Assembly: GCA_964593045.1 (NCBI GenBank)
Contig: CAZQJQ010000001.1
Coordinates: forward strand, 21,142 to 85,141
Direction: 5' to 3'
Length of the DNA stretch: 64,000 bases
Source: JAOAHC01 sp964593045
GTDB taxonomy: Bacteria > Bacillota > Clostridia > TANB77 > CAG-465
A program made the translations under genes and the position numbers. This document shows, in pieces, positions 34,699-43,044 of this stretch (the stretch's first letter is position 1; the number at the start of each line of letters is the position of its first letter). Below the pieces are notes generated by a model that was not told the origin of the DNA, did no database searches, and saw nothing but the letters and a program-made list of their open reading frames with translations.

Positions 34699-37023
34699 AT
34701 GAATAAGCTTGAATTATTAAGTCCTGCTGGTGATAAAGAAAGTTTTTATTCAGCAATAAATAATTTAGCAGATGCAATATATATGGGCTTAGATAAGTAT
34801 AATGCAAGAAGAATGGCTAAAAATTTTACTATTGAAGAATATATACAATGTATAAAATATGCACATATACGTGGAGTAAAAATATATCTTACTTTAAATA
34901 CATTAATGAATGATGATGAAATAAAAGAAGCATTAAAAGATCTTTTATTGTTATATCAAAATGGCCTTGATGGAGTTATAGTTCAAGATATTGGTCTTGC
35001 TTCACTAATTATTTCAAATTTTCCAGATTTACCAGTACATGCTAGTACACAGATGACCGTACATAATTTGAAACAAGTTAAGTATTTAGAAAAAATGGGA
35101 TTTACAAGAGTTGTTCTTGCAAGAGAATTAAGTATAGATGAAATACAAAATATATGTAAGAATACAAATATGCAAATAGAAGTATTTGTACATGGTGCAT
35201 TATGTGTATCATATTCAGGTCAATGTCAAATGAGTAATGTTATAGGAGGAAGAAGTGCAAATAAAGGTATGTGTGCTCAACCTTGTAGAATGAAATATAC
35301 ACTTTACGATGAAAATGATAAGGCTATACAAAAAGAAAAATATATTTTAAGTAAAAAAGATATATATGGACTTGAACATATATATAAATTAATAAAAGCA
35401 GGAGTTTATTCTTTTAAAATAGAAGGAAGAGGTAAAAATCCTGAATATGTTGCTATGGTAACAAGAAAATATAGAAAATATATTAATATGAAAAGTAGTT
35501 TAGTAGATGATACAGATAAACTTAAACTTATGCAAATATTTAATAGAGATGGAATAAGTTATGGCTATTTAAATGGCATAAGTAATAAAGAAAGTATAAC
35601 TATAAATTCTCCTAAAAATACAGGACTTTATTTAGGTAAAATTATTGATAGGAAAAAAGAATATATAAAAATAAAGTTAGAACAAGACTTAAGTATGCAT
35701 GATGGAATAGAAATACTAGACAATTCAAATGTTATATCTACTATTGTAACTTGTATAAAAAATGATAAGTTTGTTAATATAAATAAAGATGTTTGTAAAG
35801 GACAAGTTGTATGGATAGGAGATATAAAGAATAAAGCTGAGGTTGGTTCTAGTGTATATAAAACATCTAGTACTAAATTAAATAGAGAACTTTCAAAATC
35901 ATACACAGATAATAAGTTTTTTAAAAAAATAGGGATAAATTATACTATTAAAATAGAGAAAAATAAAAAGATATATGTTGAATTACGTGTGGATAATATT
36001 CATTTTGTAAAGTCTACATTTGATGTTATACCAGAACTTGCAAAAACTAAAAGTATGGATAAAGATTATGTAATAAATGCTTTTTCAAAATTAAATGATA
36101 CTCCATATGAAATTTCAAATGTTGATATATATCTTGATGATGGATTATTTATACCCGTTTCAAAATTAAATGAAATTAGAAAAAATGTAACTTCTAGTTT
36201 AGAAAATACATATGATGTAAAAAAAGATATAACTGTTATTAAAAATAATTTAAATTATAATTTAAGCAAAATAGAAGATACTCATATTGCTAAAGCAAAA
36301 ACAAAAGAAAATAGCAAAAAACAAATATATAATGAAATTATATATATTAACAAATATGATAGTAACAAAAAATATGATTTTAAATTATATGGAAATATAT
36401 CAAAAATATATATAAATGCATGTGATTTTTTAAAATATGAAAATGATATATTTATTAAAATTAAAACGAACTATAATTTATATATTCACATTCCAAATAT
36501 TATAAACAAAAATCTTGAAAAATATATTGATGATAACCTTGAAAGATTAGTAAAAAAAGGAATCTCTGGTATAGTCTGTTCTAATATGGGATATATAAAT
36601 AGGATAGTTGAATTAAAGCAAAAATATAATATATTATTGGTGGCAGATTACAGTTTAAATATAACCAACATATATTCTGCTAAAATATTTAAAGATATAG
36701 GCTTTGATGTAATTGAGGCTGGATTAGATGCAACGGATGAGGATATAGCAAAAATGGTAGATGTTTGTAAAATAGAATTAGTAGATGATTATATAAATGC
36801 TATGACAACAAGATATTGTATTTTAGATGCTTTTGTAAAAAATGAAAATTGTTTATCTAGATGTAAAAATAAATATTATATTGAGGATCAACATAAATTA
36901 AGATATCATATAATATGCGATAATACTGATTGTACTGTAAGATTAGTAAGAAGGTATAAAACAAAAGATAGTACTTTAAATATAGTAGGAATAAGCGGTG
37001 TAAGAAAAAGTATATTGTACTAG
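34699..37023 (+). CDS. U32 family peptidase (RlhA-like)
   Basis: A 774-residue protein. The N-terminal TIM-barrel U32 domain starts NKLELLSPAGDKESFYSAI and holds the conserved block EVFVHGALCVSYSGQC (about 163-178). Cysteines in CMCAQPCRMKY-type spacing follow (GMCAQPCRMKYT, about 191-202). The long C-terminal half includes a DUF3656-like region. Family members act as collagenase-like proteases or as RlhA, which hydroxylates 23S rRNA C2501 and uses prephenate and an Fe-S cluster. The overlap-free pairing with rlmB fits an rRNA-modification role, and the Cys residues fit the RlhA type. This is inference; peptidase activity is not excluded. Confidence 0.88.
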   Translation: MNKLELLSPAGDKESFYSAINNLADAIYMGLDKYNARRMAKNFTIEEYIQCIKYAHIRGVKIYLTLNTLMNDDEIKEALKDLLLLYQNGLDGVIVQDIGLASLIISNFPDLPVHASTQMTVHNLKQVKYLEKMGFTRVVLARELSIDEIQNICKNTNMQIEVFVHGALCVSYSGQCQMSNVIGGRSANKGMCAQPCRMKYTLYDENDKAIQKEKYILSKKDIYGLEHIYKLIKAGVYSFKIEGRGKNPEYVAMVTRKYRKYINMKSSLVDDTDKLKLMQIFNRDGISYGYLNGISNKESITINSPKNTGLYLGKIIDRKKEYIKIKLEQDLSMHDGIEILDNSNVISTIVTCIKNDKFVNINKDVCKGQVVWIGDIKNKAEVGSSVYKTSSTKLNRELSKSYTDNKFFKKIGINYTIKIEKNKKIYVELRVDNIHFVKSTFDVIPELAKTKSMDKDYVINAFSKLNDTPYEISNVDIYLDDGLFIPVSKLNEIRKNVTSSLENTYDVKKDITVIKNNLNYNLSKIEDTHIAKAKTKENSKKQIYNEIIYINKYDSNKKYDFKLYGNISKIYINACDFLKYENDIFIKIKTNYNLYIHIPNIINKNLEKYIDDNLERLVKKGISGIVCSNMGYINRIVELKQKYNILLVADYSLNITNIYSAKIFKDIGFDVIEAGLDATDEDIAKMVDVCKIELVDDYINAMTTRYCILDAFVKNENCLSRCKNKYYIEDQHKLRYHIICDNTDCTVRLVRRYKTKDSTLNIVGISGVRKSILY

Positions 37024-37098
37024 TATAATATATTATTTTAATCATATAAATTAATAAAGACTAATTTGTCAAAAAAATGTGTATTAATACGACATATA

Positions 37099-37127
37099 TT
37101 GACTTTATATATACATAAGAGTATAAT
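37099..37127 (+). promoter_or_regulatory. Glycosyltransferase gene promoter
   Basis: TTGACT (37099-37104) and TATAAT (37122-37127) are 17 bases apart, just before the AAAGGAG ribosome site. Confidence 0.72.
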
Positions 37128-37155
37128 TGTAATAGTAATGTAAAAAGGAGAAAAC

Positions 37156-38403
37156 ATGGTAGAGTTAATATACAATATATTAGAGATGTCTATATTAGTT
37201 TATGGTATATATTATATAATTACAGGCATTTTTGCATTTTTTGGTAGAAAATCAAAAATACGTAAATATTCGCATAAAAATAAAATAGCAGTTTTAATAG
37301 CAGCAAGAAATGAATCAAAAGTAATAGGTAAGCTAGTAGAGAGTCTTAAAAAGCAAAAATATCCAGAGGATAAATATGATATTTATGTTATTCCAAATAA
37401 TTGTACAGATAATACAAGAGAAGTAGCAATGAATTCTGGAGCAAAAATAATTGATTGTACTGTTGAAGTTTCATCAAAAGGTGAAGTTTTAAGATTTGCT
37501 TTTGATCATATATTTAAAACAAACGATACATATGATGCATTTTGTATATTTGATGCAGATAATATAGTGCATCCTGAATTTTTATCTAGAATGAATGATG
37601 CAATATGTGCAGGATACAGGGTTGCACAGGGCTATAGAGATAGCAAAAATCCATATGATAGTTGGGTTTCTAGTTGTTATTCCATATTTTATTGGGTACA
37701 AAATTATTTCTTTAATAAAGCAAGAATGAATATGGGTTGGTCTTCCTCTATAAATGGAACAGGATTTATGGTCAAGGCTGATGTTATAAAAGAATTTGGC
37801 TTTAATACAGAAACAATAACTGAAGACATAGAATTTGCTGCTCAATGTGCTTGCAATAATTGTAGAATTGCATTTGTGAAAAATGCAATAACATATGATG
37901 AACAGCCTATAATGTTTAATGAATCATGGAAACAAAGAAAACGTTGGTCTAAAGGAACACTTCAATGTTTGGTCAAATATTTTAAACCTTTGCTTAAGAA
38001 AGCTATAAAATCAGATGTACCTCAAGGACTAGATATGGCCATGTTTTTCTTAGCACCTGTTATGCAGGTTTTAGCATTTGTAGTAATTGCAGTTTTGTTA
38101 ATATATAATATTTTAAGTATACCAGCATATGATGTTTTTAGGTCAATTTATGCAGGTAAAATAATTTTAGCACTTATTGTATATTGCATATCTATTATAA
38201 TATCTGCTTTTGTGGTTTCAGTAGAAAAGAAAAAAACAAAAAAGTCAGTAGTTGGTATACTAACAATGGGATTATTTATGCTAACATGGTTGCCAATAAA
38301 TATAATATGTATGTTTAATAAGAAACAAGTATGGGAACCTATTGAACATACCAAAAGTATGGATATAGAAAATATAGAAAGTATAGAAAGCATAATAGAA
38401 TAG
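37156..38403 (+). CDS. Membrane family 2 glycosyltransferase
   Basis: A 415-residue processive-type GT2. An N-terminal helix (about 3-28) precedes the GT-A domain with VLIAARNESKVIG (about 49), the metal-binding D-x-D CIFDADN (about 134-140), NGTGFMVK, the catalytic TED (about 222-224) and the acceptor motif QRKRW (about 259-263). Three C-terminal helices follow. This arrangement is typical of enzymes that build or export beta-linked polysaccharides or glycolipids. Donor and product cannot be deduced; no exopolysaccharide operon surrounds it. It has its own promoter and a terminator that overlaps the stop codon. Confidence 0.88.
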   Translation: MVELIYNILEMSILVYGIYYIITGIFAFFGRKSKIRKYSHKNKIAVLIAARNESKVIGKLVESLKKQKYPEDKYDIYVIPNNCTDNTREVAMNSGAKIIDCTVEVSSKGEVLRFAFDHIFKTNDTYDAFCIFDADNIVHPEFLSRMNDAICAGYRVAQGYRDSKNPYDSWVSSCYSIFYWVQNYFFNKARMNMGWSSSINGTGFMVKADVIKEFGFNTETITEDIEFAAQCACNNCRIAFVKNAITYDEQPIMFNESWKQRKRWSKGTLQCLVKYFKPLLKKAIKSDVPQGLDMAMFFLAPVMQVLAFVVIAVLLIYNILSIPAYDVFRSIYAGKIILALIVYCISIIISAFVVSVEKKKTKKSVVGILTMGLFMLTWLPINIICMFNKKQVWEPIEHTKSMDIENIESIESIIE

Positions 38404-38428
38404 AGAGTGTATCTCTATTCTATTTTTA
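38394..38428. terminator. Terminator overlapping the glycosyltransferase stop
   Basis: A perfect 13-bp stem (38394-38406 with 38412-38424) and a 5-base loop; the TAG stop at 38401-38403 lies in the 5' arm. It may also end the convergent tcdA transcript. Confidence 0.88.
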
Positions 38429-38466
38429 ATCTATCCATTTAAATTGTTATTTCACAATGATTTACA

Positions 38467-39178
38467 TTATATGATAGGATGTATAATATCTTTTACTACT
38501 TCAGAAGAGATTATAATACCAACAGCTGATGGTACAAAAGAAATGCTTCCTAATATTTTTTTGCCATTATCATCTAAATTTTCACTATTTATTTTTAAAG
38601 GCTCTTCTTTAGAATATACAACTTTTAAGTTTGCAATTCCTAAATCTTTCAACTTTTTCCTTAGTATTTTCGCTACTGGGCACACGCTGGTTTTTTTAAT
38701 ATCAGATACTTCAAATTTTGTAGGATCTAGTTTGTTTGCTGCTCCCATACTAGATATTATATTTATATTATTTTTTTTCGCATGTAATATAATTGAAAGT
38801 TTAGAACTGATTGTATCTATAGCATCTACTATATAATCATAATTATTAGATAATATATTATCTATGTTTTCTTCATTTACAAAAGTAGTATAAGTAGTTA
38901 CATTTGCTTCCTTGTTAATATCTAGGATTCTTTCTTTCATTACTTCCACTTTATATTTTCCAATAGTTTTAGTAGTTGCGTGTATTTGTCTATTTATATT
39001 GCTTTCGCAAATTTTATCACTATCAATTAATATTATATTACCAATACCTGCTCTTGCTAATGTTTCTGCTACATATGAACCAACTCCACCTATACCAAAT
39101 ATAGCGACAGTTGATTCTTTTAATTTATCTAAAGAAGTTTTACCGTATAAGTAATTCTTCTCTTGAAAAAATATCCAT
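38467..39178 (-). CDS. tcdA: tRNA threonylcarbamoyladenosine dehydratase TcdA, N-terminal frameshift
   Basis: This is an E1-like (ThiF/MoeB/HesA) enzyme: FGIGGVGSYVAETLARAGIG nucleotide loop, LIDSDKICESNINRQIHA, DAIDTISSKL, and ISSMGAANKLDPTKF, all family signatures. It cyclises t6A37 in tRNA to ct6A. AAGGTG directs initiation to the ATG at 39178, which reads MDIFSREELLI, exactly the expected family N-terminus, but then runs into a stop. One surplus base at about 39145 shifts the frame; without it the protein continues GKTSLDKLKES. The longest uninterrupted frame instead begins with a GTG at 39186 and has an aberrant N-terminus. Probably a sequencing error in a conserved gene. Confidence 0.9.
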
Positions 39179-39300
39179 AAAATCACCTTTTTAATTATAC
39201 TATATTAATTTTTAAAATTCAATTAAATAATTGCATAGCTTGTATAAAATATGATATAATTGGGTATATGAAATAAGATGTAGTTTAGAAGGTGTAAGAA

Positions 39301-40110
39301 ATGGATATATTATATAATTTTTCATATATATTTTTAATATTTTTTATATATTCAGTATTTGGATATCTATGTGAGATAGTTTATACGTTTATATATAATA
39401 AATTTAAATTTGAAAATAGAGGATTTTTATATGGACCATATTGTCCAATTTATGGATTTGGTGCTATGCTAGTTATATTTGTACTAAAAAAATATCATTC
39501 CGATCCTATTGCTCTTTTTGTTATGACGGTAATAGTTACATCAATACTTGAATATTTAACCAGTTATATTATGGAAAAAATATTTGCAAATAAATGGTGG
39601 GATTATTCGCATGAGAAATTTAATATAAATGGAAGAGTGTGTATTAAAAATTCATTGCTTTTTGGTGTGATGGGTATAATTGTTGTATATTGCATTAATC
39701 CATTTTTCGATAGTATTATATTAGGAATAGGAAAAAAATATCAGGTGGTTTTTGCAATAGTAATATTTACGCTTATGATTTATGATACAATAAGGTCATT
39801 TAATGTGGCAATGTCACTGAAGAAAAAATTAAAAGATATACGAGAAGATGTAACTAGATATATTATTGAAGAACATAGAAAATCTAAAGAAAACAGCGAG
39901 AATATTAAAAATGAATTAGTTAATAATTTAAAAGAGAAGATGAATGAGTTGTTTGAGAATAAAAAAGATAAAAAACTCATGGAACTTCTTTCTAAGTTAC
40001 CTAAGCAAGCAGATTCAAAGAAAATTGATGCTATAAGCATTATAAAAGAGAATATTGAGAAAAATAAAAAAGAAAAAATGAAAAAAGATAAAAAACAAAA
40101 AATAAATTAA
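39301..40110 (+). CDS. CmpB-like (putative ABC transporter type IV) membrane protein
   Basis: A 269-residue protein with about five transmembrane helices in the first ~180 residues. It contains the family stretch FGYLCEIVYTFIYNKFKFENRGFLYGPYCPIYGFGA (about 21-56) and a WWDYSHEKFNINGRVC segment (about 100-115), both typical of PF06541. The C-terminal ~90 residues are a charged, Lys-rich coiled coil predicted to be cytoplasmic. The family name reflects a proposed transporter role, but function is untested. AAGGTG precedes the ATG. It is followed by the prepilin-like pair, about 90 bases downstream. Confidence 0.82.
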   Translation: MDILYNFSYIFLIFFIYSVFGYLCEIVYTFIYNKFKFENRGFLYGPYCPIYGFGAMLVIFVLKKYHSDPIALFVMTVIVTSILEYLTSYIMEKIFANKWWDYSHEKFNINGRVCIKNSLLFGVMGIIVVYCINPFFDSIILGIGKKYQVVFAIVIFTLMIYDTIRSFNVAMSLKKKLKDIREDVTRYIIEEHRKSKENSENIKNELVNNLKEKMNELFENKKDKKLMELLSKLPKQADSKKIDAISIIKENIEKNKKEKMKKDKKQKIN

Positions 40111-40200
40111 TATAATAATATATTAATGTTTTGCACACACTTTTATTGACAAAAGTTTTGCTAAAGTGTAAAATTAATATATATATTTTGAGAGGTAAAA

Positions 40201-40692
40201 ATGAAAACGAAAGATTTTAAAAAAGGAATTTCTTTAATTGCACTCGTTGCAACCATAGTTATAATAGGAATACTACTTTCTGCTATAGTAATTCGTTCAC
40301 GTGATATTTTAACTAAGACAAGCAAAAAAGAATTTGCAAATGAACTTTATCTAGTTGAAAGTCAGGTTGAAAAATATTATTTTAAAAATAGTGAATATCC
40401 TATATCCGATTCAATACAAATTGATTTGTCTTCTATAGAAGATAGAGATGTTTATCAATTTAAAGAGGAACAAGGATATCCGGATGGGGTAATTACATTA
40501 TATAAAATTGACCTATATGAAGCAGATGTCGATGAAGCAAAACGTGGAACGCAGGACTCTGGTAGTAAAGATGTTTATGCTGTTTCTCAAGATACTGGTA
40601 ATATATATTATGTAGCTGGATATAAATCAGGATATGATACATTTTATACATTAACAGATGATCTTTTAGATTTAATAGATTTAAATAAATAG
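40201..40692 (+). CDS. Prepilin-like protein (class III-type N-terminus without Glu5)
   Basis: A 163-residue protein with a short basic leader and a prepilin cleavage-like site KKG|ISLIALVATIVIIGILL (about 8-28), then a globular domain. Type IV pilins normally have Glu at position 5 of the mature chain; here it is Ala. The C-terminal part (KDVYAVSQDTGNIYYVAG..FYTLTDDL) is homologous to residues ~120-160 of the next gene, so the two arose by duplication. The start follows AGAGG. The protein is probably membrane-anchored and possibly processed by a prepilin peptidase; none is encoded in the window. It lies 12 bases before the next gene. Confidence 0.75.
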   Translation: MKTKDFKKGISLIALVATIVIIGILLSAIVIRSRDILTKTSKKEFANELYLVESQVEKYYFKNSEYPISDSIQIDLSSIEDRDVYQFKEEQGYPDGVITLYKIDLYEADVDEAKRGTQDSGSKDVYAVSQDTGNIYYVAGYKSGYDTFYTLTDDLLDLIDLNK

Positions 40693-40704
40693 TGAGGTAT
40701 ATAT

Positions 40705-42891
40705 ATGAAAAAAGGTATTTCTTTGATTGCACTTACAACTGCCATTGTTATAATGGTAATATTGCTTACGACAGTTACAATCTCTGGTATAGGGACGGCA
40801 AATAATTCTAAAAAAATTTCATTTGCAACAGAAATAGCATCTATTCAAGATGTAGTTGACTCCTATGTTATAAAAACAAATGGAGAGTATCCTGTGACTG
40901 ACTCTGTTGTGGTAAATACAACTAAATTATCTAGTGAGGCTGTATCTCAATTTTCTGGAGATATATCAGCTGCTGGAGATAGTCTAGTATTACAAAAAAT
41001 TGATTATTCTAAAATAGGAATTACAACTTTAAAATATGGGCAGATAAGTAATTCATCTGATAATGATATTTACGCACTTTCAACAACGACTGGTAAGGTA
41101 TATTATGTTAAAGGTCTTTCTGTTGGAACAAAAAAATATTTTGCACTTACTGATGAGTTAAGAAGTGCAATTGACTACTCAGTATTATCAACTAGTTCTG
41201 ACTTAATTCAAGAAGGAATAATATTTACTCCAAGTAGTATTAAATGGACAAATTCCGATGTTGATGTAACAGTAAAAATACCAGTTACATATTCTACAAT
41301 CACAGTACTGGCAAATAACAGCACAAGTAAAGTATCTTTACAAGAAACCAATTCAGATTATTATGTGTATAAAATAAGTGGAATGTCTGGAAATTATACA
41401 GTACAAGTAAATTATACTAAAGATTCAGTAACAAAATCAGCAAAATATGATGTTGACAATGTTGATAAAACAGCTCCAACTCTTACAGTCGGGACTCAAA
41501 AAATACTACAAAGTTCATCTGATTCTACAACATATGCATATATTGATATAACAGAAAAAAAAGATGATATAAGCGGTGTTAAAGTAGTAAAATATGAAAA
41601 TGAAAATATTCCTGCAGATAAAATAGAGGACTATTTTAAGAATGGTGGAAAAGAAGTTACAAAAGATATTATTCCTATTGATGCATATGTTCAAAATATG
41701 ACAATATATATAGAAGATAAAGCTGGAAATTATGCATACATAAATAATTTGGTTATTGATACAGATATTCAAGCTAAATTAATAACTGGGGTAAAAAAAG
41801 CTACGGTAAATGCTCCTGAACTTGCAACTGGTATGACACCTGTAAAATGGAATGGAAGTAGTTGGGTAAGTGTAAATGCAGATGATCCTGATTGGTATGA
41901 TTATACAGCAAAAAAATGGGCTAATGCAATGACTGCAGATGGTTCTTTGTGGGTATGGATACCAAGATATGAATATAATATACAAAATCCACATACATCA
42001 ACAGCTCAGACTATAAACATAAATTTTTTACTTGAAACTAGTACAACAAACACAAATGGATATATAATCCATCCTGCATTTACATTTGGAAATATAGAGT
42101 TAAAAGGAATATGGGTAGCAAAGTTTGAAGCAAGTGGTTCACTTTCATCAATAGCTTCAAAACCTGGAGTATCTTCTCTTAGAGGTGTAACAATAGGTGA
42201 TATATTTACAGCGTGTAGAAATATGGAATCAACAAATGGTACTCAGTATGGTTGGGGTACAACTGGTCAAGGTATAGATACTCATTTAATGAAAAATGTA
42301 GAATGGGGAGCAGTTACGTATTTAACTCAAAGCGTCTATGGTAAAAATAGTGAAGTATGGAAAAATCCAAATTCTAGCCATATCACAGGTCAAGCTGGAA
42401 CAAGTGTAAGTGCTGCTAGTACAGCTACAACTTATCCATATAATGACACAACTTATGGAGTAAATGCTAGTACTACAGGAAATATATATGGAATATACGA
42501 TATGAGTGGAGGAGCTTGGGAGTATACAGCAGCATATTTAAACAATGGTAATTCTAATTTGACAACATATGGTTTAAGTTTAACAAATGCTGATTCAAGA
42601 TATATAGATGTATATGCTGTAGGTTCTAGTGACACACAAGGAGAAAATTATGCTGCAAGTTTAAATAAAAAAGGTGATGCTTTATATGAAACATCTACAG
42701 GCGTAGGAGTTACGGCTTGGTATAATAAGAATAGTTACTTTGTTACTGCTGATACTTGTTTCTTTATAAGAGGTGGAACACAATCACAATCAGCAAGTGC
42801 TTCTAATATGTTTTCTGTACAGTCTCTTCAAGGATTAACACATAGTTCTGTTTCGTTTAGACCAACAATTACAGTTAGTCCTTCGTTATAA
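40705..42891 (+). CDS. Prepilin-like protein fused to Ig-like and C-type-lectin/FGE-like domains
   Basis: A 728-residue protein. Residues 1-165 repeat the previous gene's pilin module (KKG|ISLIALTTAIVIMVILL, then DIYALSTTTGKVYYVKG). Residues ~170-360 look like two Ig-like/beta-sandwich regions (one begins KTAPTLTVG). The C-terminal ~360 residues have the C-type-lectin fold pattern shared with sulfatase-modifying (FGE) and diversity-generating-retroelement target proteins: LWVWIPRYEY, GIWVAKFEA, GGAWEYTAAY, CFFIRGGTQS and a terminal VSFRPTI. It is probably a surface adhesin or binding tip displayed by the N-terminal anchor. GTGAGG precedes the ATG, and a strong terminator follows. Confidence 0.78.
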   Translation: MKKGISLIALTTAIVIMVILLTTVTISGIGTANNSKKISFATEIASIQDVVDSYVIKTNGEYPVTDSVVVNTTKLSSEAVSQFSGDISAAGDSLVLQKIDYSKIGITTLKYGQISNSSDNDIYALSTTTGKVYYVKGLSVGTKKYFALTDELRSAIDYSVLSTSSDLIQEGIIFTPSSIKWTNSDVDVTVKIPVTYSTITVLANNSTSKVSLQETNSDYYVYKISGMSGNYTVQVNYTKDSVTKSAKYDVDNVDKTAPTLTVGTQKILQSSSDSTTYAYIDITEKKDDISGVKVVKYENENIPADKIEDYFKNGGKEVTKDIIPIDAYVQNMTIYIEDKAGNYAYINNLVIDTDIQAKLITGVKKATVNAPELATGMTPVKWNGSSWVSVNADDPDWYDYTAKKWANAMTADGSLWVWIPRYEYNIQNPHTSTAQTININFLLETSTTNTNGYIIHPAFTFGNIELKGIWVAKFEASGSLSSIASKPGVSSLRGVTIGDIFTACRNMESTNGTQYGWGTTGQGIDTHLMKNVEWGAVTYLTQSVYGKNSEVWKNPNSSHITGQAGTSVSAASTATTYPYNDTTYGVNASTTGNIYGIYDMSGGAWEYTAAYLNNGNSNLTTYGLSLTNADSRYIDVYAVGSSDTQGENYAASLNKKGDALYETSTGVGVTAWYNKNSYFVTADTCFFIRGGTQSQSASASNMFSVQSLQGLTHSSVSFRPTITVSPSL

Positions 42892-42899
42892 TAAAATTA

Positions 42900-42940
42900 A
42901 ATAACACTTTAGTGTATTTTCACTAAAGCGTTATTTTTAT
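42900..42940 (+). terminator. Terminator after the prepilin-lectin gene
   Basis: A 15-bp stem with one mismatch (42900-42914 with 42921-42935), 6-base loop, then T-rich sequence. Confidence 0.88.
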
Positions 42941-43044
42941 CTCGAAGAGATTGTTATAATTATAAAAAATATGTAATAAAATATAGAAAAAAATTAGTAT
43001 ATATGATAAAATATTTAATATTATTATATTATAGGGGGATGAAG

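Noticed and set aside
40705..42891. Complete diversity-generating retroelement
   Set aside because: The protein resembles a target, but no reverse transcriptase, accessory gene or template repeat is present in the window.
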